This document shows, in pieces, positions 12,857 through 22,877 of a stretch of DNA of 64,000 bases (its first letter is position 1; every line of letters starts with the position of its first letter). The notes under the pieces are model-generated. The model worked only from the letters and a program-made list of their open reading frames with translations, did no database searches and was not told the DNA's origin. A program made the translations under genes and the position numbers. Source of the DNA: Bradyrhizobium sp. BR13661 (lineage in GTDB: Bacteria > Pseudomonadota > Alphaproteobacteria > Rhizobiales > Xanthobacteraceae); the NCBI RefSeq assembly GCF_029892425.1, contig NZ_JARXWB010000006.1, positions 1 through 64,000 on the forward strand, given 5' to 3'.

Positions 12857-13114
12857 CTATGCCTTGCGTGTTTTCAGCTTGGCTTCGAGATACGCCACCA
12901 TTCCCGAGAGCGTCACAAGTTTGGGATAGTCGATCTCCGGAACATCGATCCCGGTCCGCTGATGCAGAGCGGTGACGAGATTCAGGAAATCCATCGAGTC
13001 GATATCGGCCGCTTCGCGCAGATCAGCCGTCGGGTCCACCGTTGAAAGGTCGACTTCCGGGGCGATGTTGTTGAGCTCCTCTTGCACGATTTTGCGGATC
13101 TCGATCTCGCTCAT
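12857..13114 (-). CDS. Stand-alone acyl carrier protein
   Basis: 85 residues, acidic, with the carrier serine in ADIDSMDFLNLV. Its length and helix pattern match type II acyl carrier proteins. GGAG stands eight bases before the ATG, and the ATG overlaps the E2 stop codon (ATGA, 13111-13114), so translation is coupled to the dehydrogenase E2. That pairing suggests that this carrier serves the 2-oxoacid dehydrogenase or the ligase/acyltransferase downstream, rather than general fatty acid synthesis, whose acpP normally lies beside fabF. The acyl group carried is unknown. Confidence 0.9.
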   Translation of the reverse strand: MSEIEIRKIVQEELNNIAPEVDLSTVDPTADLREAADIDSMDFLNLVTALHQRTGIDVPEIDYPKLVTLSGMVAYLEAKLKTRKA

Positions 13115-14307
13115 AGTGTTTCCGGCTCCTGCAGCAGCTTGCCTATCTCGGCGAGAAACAACGCGCCTGCGTGCCCATCGGTGACCCGATGGTCTCCCGC
13201 CAGCGTCATGGTGACCACGGAACGCGGGCCTATTGCTCCGTCGACGACCCAGGGTCGCATGACCACCTTGCCGAACCCGACGATGGCGACTTGAGGCGGA
13301 TAAATGATGCCGTATAGGGCTTCGACTCCACGCTCGCCGAGGCTGGACACTGTGATCGTGGGATCGGAGATTTCCGAACTGCGAATCCGTCCGGCCCGCG
13401 TTCGCTGCACGAGGTCGCGCATGCCGGTCATCAAGTCTTCAAGCGGTAGTTGATCTGTGTCATGCAGTGCCGGTGCCGCCAGTCCGCCGCCGCGGATCGC
13501 TATTGCCACCCCCAGATGGATCGCCTTTGACGGCTCGAACCGGCTGTCGCGATAGAAGCCGTTGAAGGCAGGGAACCTGCGAATGGCCAATGCGACCGCC
13601 TTGAGGGCAAGGGCGCCGATCAAGAGACGACGGTCTGGCGGGAGCGTGGCGTTCTTGTCAGCCAGCCAGCGTTCGCATCGCGTTACGTCGATCTGATGTG
13701 CGAGATAGTAGTGTGGGATTTCCCGCTTCGACCGGGTCATCGCGGCCGCGATGGCCGTGCGCATTGCCGCGAGGTCAAGCCAGGCTCCGCGTTTCGCTTC
13801 GGTCGGCGGCGCGACCGCGCCGAGATGGCGTTCGACGTCTGCAAGGGTGATCGCACCGCCTGGTCCGCTGCCGGCGATCGCTGAGAGGTCGACGCCGTGC
13901 TCTTCTGCAAGTCTCCGGGCGGCGGGCGAAGCCGGAGCCCGGGCCTTAGCGGAGGGAGCGACTGGCGGCGTTGGCGCGGCGGCCGGCATTGGCGGAGGCG
14001 CAGGCTGTGGCAATGGCATGGGGACGATGGGCGCCGCGGTTGGCGGTGGCGCTGGCACGGCCGCTGCCTCGCCTTCGGCCCAAATCAGCGCCAGCGGCGT
14101 TCCGACCGGGACCTTGCTATGAAGCTCAACCAGAAATTTCTCGATCCGGCCGGCCTGAAAGGTCTCAATCTCGATCGCGCCCTTCTGGGTCTCGACCACC
14201 GCGACGATGTCGCCGCGCTTGACCATGTCGCCCGGCTTCACCAGCCATTCCACCAGCGTGCCTGCTTCCATGTCGGCACCGAGCGAGGGCATGCGGAATT
14301 CGACCAC
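13111..14307 (-). CDS. 2-oxoacid dehydrogenase E2 (dihydrolipoamide acyltransferase)
   Basis: 398 residues. The N-terminal lipoyl domain carries the lipoylated lysine in [10 protein letters not shown] (about residue 43). A long Ala/Pro linker (about 85-120) follows, then the peripheral subunit-binding domain ([16 protein letters not shown], about 125-165), then the catalytic domain with [10 protein letters not shown] and the active-site DHRVTDG near the C-terminus. It takes the acyl group from E1 to coenzyme A. The start is GTG at 14307, with GAGG seven bases before it overlapping the E1beta stop. It lies nine bases after E1beta and overlaps the ACP. No E3 (lipoamide dehydrogenase) is in the window, so E3 must be supplied from elsewhere. 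Confidence 0.93.
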   Translation of the reverse strand: MVEFRMPSLGADMEAGTLVEWLVKPGDMVKRGDIVAVVETQKGAIEIETFQAGRIEKFLVELHSKVPVGTPLALIWAEGEAAAVPAPPPTAAPIVPMPLPQPAPPPMPAAAPTPPVAPSAKARAPASPAARRLAEEHGVDLSAIAGSGPGGAITLADVERHLGAVAPPTEAKRGAWLDLAAMRTAIAAAMTRSKREIPHYYLAHQIDVTRCERWLADKNATLPPDRRLLIGALALKAVALAIRRFPAFNGFYRDSRFEPSKAIHLGVAIAIRGGGLAAPALHDTDQLPLEDLMTGMRDLVQRTRAGRIRSSEISDPTITVSSLGERGVEALYGIIYPPQVAIVGFGKVVMRPWVVDGAIGPRSVVTMTLAGDHRVTDGHAGALFLAEIGKLLQEPETL

Positions 14308-14316
14308 GACACAGCC

Positions 14317-15324
14317 TCATGTCCGGCTGAGCGCCGCCTTGGCGGCGGCCACGATCTTCGGTGCTTGCGGGAGTGCGGCGGTTTCGAGATGGCGAGGGTA
14401 GGGGATTGGCACTTCCTCGCTGCAGACCCGGCTGATCGGCGCATCGAGCGACCAGAAGGCCTGCTCGACGATACGCATGCCGACTTCCGCCGCCAGGCTT
14501 CCCGAACGCCAGCCTTCGTCGACAATGACAGCACGCCGCGTCTTGGCCACCGAAGCCATGATGGTGGCGTCATCGAGCGGCCGCAAGCTGCGCAAATCGA
14601 TGACCTCGGCCTCGATGCCGTCGGCGGCGAGCGTGGTGGCCGCTTCCAGCGTCTTCCAGAGCGAGCCGCCATAGGTGATGAGGGAGATGTCGCGCCCCTC
14701 GCGGCGGACCGCGGCCTTGTCGATGTTCACCGCGCCCGCGCCGGACGCGAGCCGCCCGGACATGTTGTAGAGCATGACGTTCTCGAAGATCAGAACCGGG
14801 TCGGGTTCCTGCAACGCGGTCCACAGCATGCCGCGCGCGTCCTCCAGCGTCGCCGGTGCAAGCACCCTGATGCCGGGAATATGCGCGTACCAGCCTTCGA
14901 GGCTGTGGGAGTGCTGGGCTGCGAGCTGACGGCCGGCGCCGGTGGCCATGCGGATCACGAGCGGCACGCCGAACTGATTGCCAGACATATGGCGCACGGT
15001 CGCCGCATTGTTGAGGATCTGGTCCAGCGCGAGAAGGCTGAAGTTCACCGTCATCAGTTCGACGATCGGACGCATGCCGGCCATCGCTGCGCCGATGCCG
15101 GCGCCGGTGAATCCTGATTCGGAGAGCGGCGTATCGCGAATTCGTTCCGGCCCGAATTCGGCGAGCAGTCCGTGGCTCACCGCATAGCAGCCGCCATAGT
15201 GGCCGACGTCCTCACCCATCAGAAAAATGCGCTTGTCACGGCTAAGCGCGTCGCGGAGCGCCGCGCGTACCGCCTCGCGGTACGTCATTTCGACTGCGTC
15301 GGTCCTGGCTGTCTCCTGCTGCAT
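14317..15324 (-). CDS. 2-oxoacid (pyruvate-type) dehydrogenase E1 beta subunit
   Basis: 335 residues; transketolase-like pyrimidine-binding domain followed by the C-terminal transketolase domain. Visible family features include [49 protein letters not shown] and [15 protein letters not shown]. With E1alpha it decarboxylates a 2-oxoacid using thiamine diphosphate. Unlike the main pyruvate dehydrogenase E1beta of many alphaproteobacteria, there is no N-terminal lipoyl domain, so this is a second, separate complex. It starts six bases after the E1alpha stop. Confidence 0.93.
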   Translation of the reverse strand: MQQETARTDAVEMTYREAVRAALRDALSRDKRIFLMGEDVGHYGGCYAVSHGLLAEFGPERIRDTPLSESGFTGAGIGAAMAGMRPIVELMTVNFSLLALDQILNNAATVRHMSGNQFGVPLVIRMATGAGRQLAAQHSHSLEGWYAHIPGIRVLAPATLEDARGMLWTALQEPDPVLIFENVMLYNMSGRLASGAGAVNIDKAAVRREGRDISLITYGGSLWKTLEAATTLAADGIEAEVIDLRSLRPLDDATIMASVAKTRRAVIVDEGWRSGSLAAEVGMRIVEQAFWSLDAPISRVCSEEVPIPYPRHLETAALPQAPKIVAAAKAALSRT

Positions 15325-15330
15325 GAGACC

Positions 15331-16331
15331 TCACTGCCCGGTGGGTACGGCGCTGTCCGCATAGACGAAGCGGCACAGCTGCTCGACCGGTTCCCACGTC
15401 CCTTTCTCGGCGAAGGAGACGGCTTCGGCGATCTCCACATCGATCTCCGTTGTCATGCGCGCTACTTCGTCCGGATGGACCATATGATTGGCTTCGAGCC
15501 ATCCCTGGAAACGCAGGATCGGCTCGCGGGGTCGCCACGATTCGACCTCGGCCTTGTCACGGTAGAGCTGCGGATCGAACATTGAATGCGGGCGCAGCCG
15601 ATAGGTGCGGCATTCCAGGAAATAAGGGTTGCGGGTTTCGCGTACCGCCTGCACCGCCCGGCGTGCCGCCGCCTCGACCGCCACGACATCCATTCCGTCG
15701 ACGGCCTCCGATGTGATCCGATAGCATGCAGCCTTGCGTCCGATATCTGTCTCGGATTCCGAAAGCGCCAATGCGGTTCCCATGGCGTAGACATTGTTCT
15801 CGCAGATGAACAGCACAGGCAACTGCCACAACGCCGCCAGGTTCAGGCTTTCATGGAATTCGCCTTCGGCCACGGCGCCGTCGCCAAAGAAGCATGCCGT
15901 CACGAGATCATCGGCCTGCATATGGGAGGCGAGCGCAAGCCCGATCGCCAGCGGCAGGCCGCCGCCAACGATGGCGTTGCCGCCGTAAAAATTTGTCGCG
16001 GCGTTGAACAGATGCATGGAGCCGCCGCGTCCGCGGCTGCAACCTTCCTGCTTCCCGAACATCTCGGCCATCACGCTGGTCATAGGCACGCCGCGCACAA
16101 GTGCCTGTCCATGCTCGCGATAGGTCGCGACGATTCGATCGCGCTTCTCCAGCGCGGCAATGACGCCGACGGCAATCGCCTCCTCGCCGTCGTAGAGATG
16201 CATGAAGCCGCGGATCTTCTCCTGCGTGTACAATTCAGCGCATTTTTCCTCGAAGCGGCGGATGCGGATCATCTGCCTCAATAGACCCAGCATGTGCTCG
16301 CGCGACAAATGCGGTTTTGCGGCTGCAATCG

Positions 16332-16335
<4 letters not shown>
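15331..16335 (-). CDS. 2-oxoacid (pyruvate-type) dehydrogenase E1 alpha subunit
   Basis: 334 residues. The thiamine diphosphate motif is clear: [15 protein letters not shown] followed about 20 residues later by [24 protein letters not shown] near the C-terminus resembles the pyruvate-dehydrogenase loop (HSMSDP) more than acetoin dehydrogenase, so pyruvate is the likeliest substrate, with branched or acetoin-like substrates still possible. The ATG overlaps the acetyl-CoA synthetase stop codon (ATGA at 16332-16335), showing translational coupling. Confidence 0.93.
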
Positions 16336-18149
<1,814 letters not shown>

Positions 18150-18215
18150 TGAGCTCCACCTCGTTGGGACGGACATCAATTCGGTTGAAGGATCGGCTTG
18201 CGAAAGGGAAATGTG

Positions 18216-18229
18216 TTGATTTGCGTCAA
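18216..18229. promoter_or_regulatory. FixK2/FNR-type box upstream of acsA operon
   Basis: TTGATTTGCGTCAA matches the FixK2 consensus TTG[A/C]-N6-[T/G]CAA and its half sites are a perfect palindrome. It lies 67 bases before the acetyl-CoA synthetase start, a suitable place for an activator site. It predicts low-oxygen induction of the acs-E1-E2-ACP run. Confidence 0.85.
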
Positions 18230-18258
18230 AAATGCACCGCCCCTGAGCCTTAACAATT

Positions 18259-18444
18259 TTAAATCTGCCAGCGCGCCGCCCCGTGCTTGCGCGCAACCTC
18301 GGACACCTGGGCGCCGGACAACAGACTCTCGGCGACGATCCGAGCTCTCTCAGCTTCCCAACGCACGCACGAAGCGCAAAAGATCTGTTGATCCTGGTCA
18401 AACGATGCGGACCGGATCGACATAGCCTGAGTGTTTCTTTTCAT
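18259..18444 (-). pseudogene. IS66-type OrfA remnant
   Basis: About 60 residues ending with [34 protein letters not shown], which matches the helix-turn-helix start of IS66-family OrfA proteins. The frame stops directly afterwards and no other IS66 genes or ends are nearby. It is overlapped by a FixK2-type palindrome and sits between the acs promoter and a topoisomerase fragment. Confidence 0.6.
18388..18401. promoter_or_regulatory. Orphan FixK2-type box
   Basis: TTGATCCTGGTCAA is a perfect TTGA-N6-TCAA palindrome, but it lies inside the IS66 remnant. The nearest intact start (acsA) is 240 bases away and has its own closer box. It may be a relic of the promoter of the broken gene on the plus strand, or chance. 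Confidence 0.45.
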
Positions 18445-18540
18445 GTTGGCCTTCAATGGTATTCCTCAGGCAATCCAGACCCGCTACTGCATTCGAGATG
18501 GCGCGTCGACGACGCGAAATCTCCCCACCCATTGTCTGCG

Positions 18541-18741
18541 ATCGATATCAAGCGGGCGCAGGATGCCCTCCAGAACGACCCCTTCGTCATGGCGTACCCG
18601 GAATGGACGGCTGCCATCAAGCAAATGCTGGAAATGGGCGTGCGTGCCGAGCAGCAGGCGCTGGCCAAATGGGGCCTGAACTACGTTGTCAGTGAATATT
18701 TGCCGAAGAAGCTTGCCGACCCCAGCCGGTTCTTGCCGTAG
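18541..18741 (+). pseudogene. C-terminal fragment resembling DNA topoisomerase VI subunit A
   Basis: The last 66 codons (IDIKRAQDALQNDPFV, then RAEQQALAKWGLNYVV and EYLPKKL) resemble the C-terminal end of archaeal-type topoisomerase VI A/Spo11 proteins, which finish with a similar EQQAL-K-G...YLPEKL segment. The frame is open further upstream (to 18283), but that part shows no similarity and overlaps IS66 DNA. No active-site tyrosine domain is present, so this is a broken gene. The family call is from recall of the motif. Confidence 0.5.
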
Positions 18742-18797
18742 GTCCCCCCGGCCGGTCGCAGAGCTACGATGGCGACTCCGCGACCGCCGTCTGGAGC

Positions 18798-19322
18798 TCA
18801 GGCTGCCTTGACCTCGATCTTCTTCGCGGGCTTCTGCGCTTCCGCGGTTTTCGGCAACGCGACCTTCAGAATGCCGTTCTTGAACGTGGCTTCGATCTTG
18901 CTCGAGTCGACGCCTTCGGGCAGCGCGAAATAGCGCTCGAACGCGCCGTAGCGCCGCTCGGAGACGTAGTAGTCCTTGTTCTTTTCTTCCTTTTCTTCCT
19001 TCTTCTCACCTTTGATGGTGAGCCCGCCGTTGGCGAGGTTCACCTCGATGTTCTTCTCATCGAGGCCCGGCAGCTCAGCCGTGATCTCGTAGCCCTTGTC
19101 GGTTTCGGCGACGTCGACCGCCGGTGTGGCGGCGAGCTTGGCCGGCCAGGCGCGCTCGAGTCCAGCGAGTGAGCGGAATGGCTGCCGCAGGAAGGACTCG
19201 CCAAAGTCCTCGAATAGACGGTCAACCTCCTTCTTCAGCGCTCCGAACGGGCGCCACGTGTCCTCCACGAGCGTCGGCACGCTGGGCTTCTTCGTAACGG
19301 GTAGCTTCGTTTCAGTCGCCAT
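18798..19322 (-). CDS. Small heat shock protein, Hsp20 family
   Basis: 174 residues. The alpha-crystallin domain runs from about residue 55 (PAVDVAETDKGYEITAELPGLDEKNIEV) to KVALPKTAE, with the typical GILKV motif. A very charged loop (KGEKKEEKEEKNKDYYV) sits in the middle. It is an ATP-independent holdase chaperone. AGGAGA lies eight bases before the ATG at 19322. A FixK2 box lies about 140 bases upstream and is shared with a divergent small secreted protein. In rhizobia many small heat shock genes are also under RNA thermometers; see the leader entry. Confidence 0.95.
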   Translation of the reverse strand: MATETKLPVTKKPSVPTLVEDTWRPFGALKKEVDRLFEDFGESFLRQPFRSLAGLERAWPAKLAATPAVDVAETDKGYEITAELPGLDEKNIEVNLANGGLTIKGEKKEEKEEKNKDYYVSERRYGAFERYFALPEGVDSSKIEATFKNGILKVALPKTAEAQKPAKKIEVKAA

Positions 19323-19332
19323 GATCAATCTC

Positions 19333-19429
19333 CTCTGTTGTTGGAGCCTCAATCCGGTGGCGCAACGCGATGATCGGATGGTTCCTCATCGCTGAATTCG
19401 CCGGCCGCAGGGAAGGTCAAATGAGGCTC
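19333..19429 (-). promoter_or_regulatory. hsp20 leader with inverted repeat next to the ribosome binding site
   Basis: On the minus strand an 8-base arm GAGCCTCA (19429-19422) can pair with TGAGGCTC (19351-19344). The second arm continues into CTCC, which can instead pair with the AGGAG ribosome binding site (19337-19333). These mutually exclusive pairings could sequester the start region, as RNA thermometers do. No ROSE consensus was confirmed; this is a structural guess. Confidence 0.3.
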
Positions 19430-19461
19430 TGAAGCTAGGCCCGATGCGACGTGCCCATGCG

Positions 19462-19475
19462 TTGATTTACGTCAA
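19462..19475. promoter_or_regulatory. FixK2/FNR-type box between hsp20 and a small secreted protein gene
   Basis: TTGATTTACGTCAA is a perfect palindromic match to the FixK2 consensus. It lies 62 bases before the start at 19538 (plus strand) and about 140 bases before hsp20 (minus strand), so it most likely drives the plus-strand gene and perhaps both. Confidence 0.8.
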
Positions 19476-19537
19476 CGCGCGCGACATCGTTCATGGACAC
19501 AAAATGCGTTGCCTTTGGACGCTTCGAGGAGATCACG

Positions 19538-19729
19538 ATGCGAAAATTGTCCTTGCTCGCCGTCGTCGCGGCGATCGTAGCTATCGGCGCCGGTGCGCCC
19601 ACGAGCGCAGTGGCCGGCTGCTATCGTTTGGGCGAGACCGGCTATCACTGGTACCGTTCCTGCTGGGGCCCGTACTGGATTTATCCTCACCAGCGCGTCT
19701 GTCGGCGCGGCCATTGCTGGTACCGCTGA
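19538..19729 (+). CDS. Small secreted cysteine-containing protein (63 aa)
   Basis: MRKLSLLAVVAAIVAIGAG is a clear signal peptide, cleaved near ALA/AVAG. The mature part is only about 37 residues with four cysteines and many aromatics (GCYRLGETGYHWYRSCWGPYWI, then CRRGHCWYR, written here in parts). GAGGAGA stands six bases before the ATG. The cysteines could form two disulfides or bind metal in the periplasm. A perfect FixK2 box sits 62 bases upstream. No family recognised. Confidence 0.75.
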   Translation: MRKLSLLAVVAAIVAIGAGAPTSAVAGCYRLGETGYHWYRSCWGPYWIYPHQRVCRRGHCWYR

Positions 19730-19780
19730 GCAGTGCTCCGACAAACATGAGAGTCTCGAGCAACGGTCCTCGTGGATCGG

Positions 19781-20317
19781 CTATCTCATTTTCGACTTCA
19801 TTCTCACTGTGGCGCCATCGACGGCGAAGGAACCGTACCCACGGTGGTGAAGCGTCCTGGGATCTTTCTGGGCTGGGTCGATCCATGCTCGCATGACCTG
19901 CAGAATGAACAGATTGTAGCGGCGCACCATGCGGGTATCCGCCACGCGGCATTCGAGGTTGCAGAAGCACTCCTTGATCAAGGGTGCACGGAGTTGGCTG
20001 GCCGGGAGGGGAGTCAGTCCGAAGCGCTTGAACTTGTCGTTGTTGCGGCCGGAGCAATTGCCGACTTTAACGACCGCATCAGCAAGATTGCTTGCCGGGA
20101 TTGCGATCACGGCCTCCCTGGTTGAGTGGAGCGCGGCGAAGCTGAAATTGGCTTCGCTGACGACGCAGGCGATGAGCGGCGGTTCAAATTCGGCCATCAT
20201 ATGCCACGACATGGTCATGACATTTGAATGTCCGCGGCTGGCCGTTGTCAGCAGAACGACAGGGCCGGGCTCGATCAGCTGGTAGACTCTTGAAAGTGCA
20301 CGTTCTCGAAAGGCCAT
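19781..20317 (-). CDS. Flavin reductase-like FMN-binding protein
   Basis: 178 residues resembling the flavin reductase-like/flavoredoxin family: YQLIEPGPVVLLTTA, NVMTMSWHMMAEFEPPLIACVV and a later NLECRV strand fit the FMN-binding split barrel. It probably binds FMN and reduces a flavin or a small substrate with NAD(P)H. The ATG at 20317 has no strong ribosome binding site. It lies downstream of the YbhB, hydrolase and DUF2267 genes on the same strand, after an 80-base gap, so it may be in the same transcript. Confidence 0.85.
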   Translation of the reverse strand: MAFRERALSRVYQLIEPGPVVLLTTASRGHSNVMTMSWHMMAEFEPPLIACVVSEANFSFAALHSTREAVIAIPASNLADAVVKVGNCSGRNNDKFKRFGLTPLPASQLRAPLIKECFCNLECRVADTRMVRRYNLFILQVMRAWIDPAQKDPRTLHHRGYGSFAVDGATVRMKSKMR

Positions 20318-20398
20318 CGGTGCAATCCTATCGATCAGGCTTAGAGCCTCAGGGGCTCGACGCTCTCCGGACGAGCCGTCGTGATCAGGACGCCTGGA

Positions 20399-20848
20399 CT
20401 ACCTCTGATACCAGCCGACGAGAACAACTTCGCCCAGCCTAGACTTGCGGGCCTCTCGTTCGACCTCACGGCATGACGGATTTTCGTGCACCCGTAGACG
20501 ATCAGTCGACAGAGCAAGGAGCCGAAAATGGTAGTGATGGATGCCATGTCCGGGGGGCGGACATGGCCCACCGTAGCCCATCTTTCGGAAGTCGTTGGCC
20601 GCCTGCTTCAGCTTGGTCTTCTGCGCAGCACTGTCGGAAAACCCGGTTTGGGTCGCCGGGATATCGTAGACCGCCCAGTGATGCCAGGTACCGCCAGGAG
20701 CATCCGGGTCATCGCAGAGAAGGACATAGCTGCGCGTTCCCTGGGGTGCATCTGACCATTCAAGCGGTGGGGAGACATTGTCGCCGTCACACGTGAACCG
20801 TCGCGGAATGGCTGATCCATCCGCGAAGGCCTCCGAGAGCAGTTTCAT
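20399..20848 (-). CDS. YbhB/YbcL family Raf-kinase-inhibitor-like protein (PEBP)
   Basis: 149 residues. The phosphatidylethanolamine-binding-protein signature is visible: FTCDGDNVSPPLEW, DDPDAPGGTWHHW and CPPPGHGIHHYHF. Its role in bacteria is unclear; the fold has an anion-binding pocket. AGGAGG is five bases before the ATG at 20848; the open frame extends far upstream to 21496 but that is the shadow of the hydrolase gene. It follows the hydrolase gene after eight bases, so the two are one operon. Confidence 0.93.
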   Translation of the reverse strand: MKLLSEAFADGSAIPRRFTCDGDNVSPPLEWSDAPQGTRSYVLLCDDPDAPGGTWHHWAVYDIPATQTGFSDSAAQKTKLKQAANDFRKMGYGGPCPPPGHGIHHYHFRLLALSTDRLRVHENPSCREVEREARKSRLGEVVLVGWYQR

Positions 20849-20856
20849 GTGTCCTC

Positions 20857-21513
20857 CTAGCTGGCGGCGCGTGCTGACCCGGGCGCCTGCAGATATCGCT
20901 CGAACCATCGACCAGCCTGAGCGATCACGGCCTCCATCGCTCCGGGTTCGGGAAACAGGTGCGTCGCGCCAGGAACGATTTCGAGCGCCTTGGGACCGCG
21001 AAGACGGTCGAGCGCCTCTTCGTTGAGTTCGATAACGCCGAGATCGGCGCCTCCTACGATCAACAGGGTCGGCGCCCGGACGAGCAGCAGGGCCTCGCCG
21101 GCCAAATCCGGACGCCCGCCGCGCGAGACCACGGCCGCAATGCGATCGGGAAGACGTGCGGCCGCGACGAGGGCGGCCGCTGCCCCGGTGCTGGCCCCGA
21201 ACAATCCGACAGGAAGGCTGGCGATGGCCCGTGTCTGGTCCTCGAGCCAATTGACCGCCGCCACCAGCCGCCCAGCCAGCAACCCGACATCGAACACGTT
21301 GGCGCGATCCTGCTCCTCCTGTGGCGTGAGAAGGTCGAACAGCAGCGTCGCGAAGCCGCGTTCGTTCAGTGCTTCTGCAACTGCGGTGTTCCGCGGGCTG
21401 AAGCGGCTCGAGCCGCTGCCATGCGCGAAGGCGATCAGGCCGCGCGCATTGCCCGGAACAGACAGGCCTCCTGGCAGGCCAAACGGTGGAATGCAAACAT
21501 CATGCGGCTGCAT
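20857..21513 (-). CDS. Dienelactone hydrolase-like alpha/beta hydrolase
   Basis: 218 residues, a small alpha/beta hydrolase. The nucleophile is in GLFGASTGAAAAL, the acid is probably Asp in LLIVGGADLGV, and the histidine is in PGATHLFPEPG. No signal peptide. Related domains are found fused to phosphoribosyltransferase domains in some bacteria (such as Mycobacterium Rv0571c); a phosphoribosyltransferase gene lies about 3.5 kb away here. GGAGG precedes the ATG. It sits 15 bases after the DUF2267 gene. Confidence 0.88.
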   Translation of the reverse strand: MQPHDVCIPPFGLPGGLSVPGNARGLIAFAHGSGSSRFSPRNTAVAEALNERGFATLLFDLLTPQEEQDRANVFDVGLLAGRLVAAVNWLEDQTRAIASLPVGLFGASTGAAAALVAAARLPDRIAAVVSRGGRPDLAGEALLLVRAPTLLIVGGADLGVIELNEEALDRLRGPKALEIVPGATHLFPEPGAMEAVIAQAGRWFERYLQAPGSARAAS

Positions 21514-21528
21514 GGCTCGGTCCTCCGG

Positions 21529-21957
21529 TCAGCCCTGCAGATTCCGCAACGAGAGCGGCAGGTGGACCATGAGCTTTTCGAATTCGCCCTGATCCAGCTT
21601 TTCCCAGAGGACCTCGTAAACGCCACGAGCTGCCCTGAGCGGATTTGTCGGGAACTGCGGGGGAAGCTCCCTGGCGATATGTTCGGCGAACTCCTCGACG
21701 TGACGTTCCTTCGTCGGAGTTCTCGCCATGTGCCAGCCCTCATAGTAGATGCCGCGCACCATGGTCGGTAGCTGAGCACCGAGCTTGACGGCGACCTCCG
21801 GCGGCAGCCGATCGCGCAGAGCATGCAGCACGGCTCGCAATGCACTGTAGGCGTGATGACGGTTCTCCAGGGCGAGCTGCTCGTCGATTGCCTTGAGCCA
21901 AACATTCGTTTCCTGGACCGTGTGGTCCAAAACGGTCACACCTGTGGACGTGCTCAT
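21529..21957 (-). CDS. DUF2267 family protein
   Basis: 142 residues, all helical by composition, with the family's pattern: VWLKAIDEQLALENRHHAYSAL, VLHALRDRLPPEVAVKLGAQLP and YEGWHMARTPTK. The function is unknown, but such genes are frequently beside stress and low-oxygen genes. GGGAG is eight bases before the ATG. A FixK2-type box begins 60 bases upstream, so this is the first gene of the DUF2267-hydrolase-YbhB run. Confidence 0.9.
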   Translation of the reverse strand: MSTSTGVTVLDHTVQETNVWLKAIDEQLALENRHHAYSALRAVLHALRDRLPPEVAVKLGAQLPTMVRGIYYEGWHMARTPTKERHVEEFAEHIARELPPQFPTNPLRAARGVYEVLWEKLDQGEFEKLMVHLPLSLRNLQG

Positions 21958-22016
21958 GGCGTTTGCTCCCGGTCATAGAAGATCAGCGATTAGTTGCTGC
22001 CCTGCGCCAGGCCGCT

Positions 22017-22030
22017 TTGACGTGCCGCAA
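22017..22030. promoter_or_regulatory. FixK2-type box upstream of the DUF2267 operon
   Basis: TTGACGTGCCGCAA fits TTG[A/C]-N6-[T/G]CAA using the allowed GCAA right half. It lies 60 bases before the DUF2267 start on the minus strand. Another box 123 bases away serves the divergent HPF gene. Confidence 0.65.
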
Positions 22031-22152
22031 GGTTTCGCGTGAGGAGAGCAAAAAGGAACGTCCCCGGAACTGGGCGTCGCGGCGGCGGAAATTGCGTGGC
22101 GGGTTTGGGGGATCCACGCGCTAAACGAACTACAGAACGGCGTGGGGTCTTG

Positions 22153-22166
22153 TTGATGGAGATCAA
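22153..22166. promoter_or_regulatory. FixK2/FNR-type box upstream of HPF-cold shock gene
   Basis: TTGATGGAGATCAA is a perfect TTGA-N6-TCAA match, 63 bases before the ATG at 22230 on the plus strand. This is the same spacing as at the other boxes here. Confidence 0.8.
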
Positions 22167-22229
22167 GTCCGATCTGCAATGTATCGAGCAGCATCGCTTT
22201 TATAAGCGCCTTATCTGAGGAGACAGATC

Positions 22230-22796
22230 ATGCGAACTCCTGCTCGAATCGAATTCGAAAACCTGACTCCGACCTCGGAACTGCAAGCTGCGATCGACCA
22301 GCACATGTCCCAGCTGGAAAAACGCTACGGTCGAGCGACAGCAGGGCGCGTCATCGTGCGAGGCCCCGGTGATCGTCACAAGACAGGCGGCCAGTATCAG
22401 GTGAGCATCCGGCTCGCCCTTCCCGAAGGGCGCGAGGTCGATGTCGGACGGACGCCGAAGGAAGACGAACGGTACGCCGATCTGACCTTTGCGGTGGATG
22501 ATGCATTCAAGCGCGCGCGACGGCAATTGCAGGACCAGGTTCGCCTCATGAGCGGCCAAACCAAGGTTCATGAACAGCAAGCCATTGGCACCGTGCTACG
22601 GATCGATTCAAGCGGTGAGTTCGGCTTTCTCGCGGCTGCCGACGGCCATGAGATCTATTTCAATTGCCACAGTGTTCTGGAGAACCGCGCGAACATCGCC
22701 GTGGGCGCACGTGTCAGCTATCATGAGGAGATGGGCGAGAAGGGACCGCAGGCGAGCACGGTCAGGGTTCTCAGCGGACACGGCATGCGCGTATAG
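22230..22796 (+). CDS. HPF/RaiA ribosome hibernation factor fused to a cold-shock domain
   Basis: 188 residues. Residues about 1-110 fit the HPF/RaiA (sigma-54 modulation) fold: a first strand IEFENLTPTSELQAAIDQHMS, a middle VSIRLALPEGREVDV and the helix FAVDDAFKRARRQLQDQV. Residues about 118-185 are a cold-shock-like OB fold (IGTVLRIDSSGEFGFLAA, EIYFNCHSVLE), with FGF at the place of the RNA-binding aromatic pair. Canonical long HPF instead has a dimerising C-terminal domain. The fusion should bind idle ribosomes and RNA. AGGAG precedes the ATG by eight bases; a FixK2 box lies upstream. Confidence 0.9.
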   Translation: MRTPARIEFENLTPTSELQAAIDQHMSQLEKRYGRATAGRVIVRGPGDRHKTGGQYQVSIRLALPEGREVDVGRTPKEDERYADLTFAVDDAFKRARRQLQDQVRLMSGQTKVHEQQAIGTVLRIDSSGEFGFLAAADGHEIYFNCHSVLENRANIAVGARVSYHEEMGEKGPQASTVRVLSGHGMRV

Positions 22797-22877
22797 GTGG
22801 CTTCAGATGCGAATTGGTAGTGCGTGACGATGGATAGTAGCTGGATGCCTCGAGACGCTTTGACGAGGAGCGATCGA

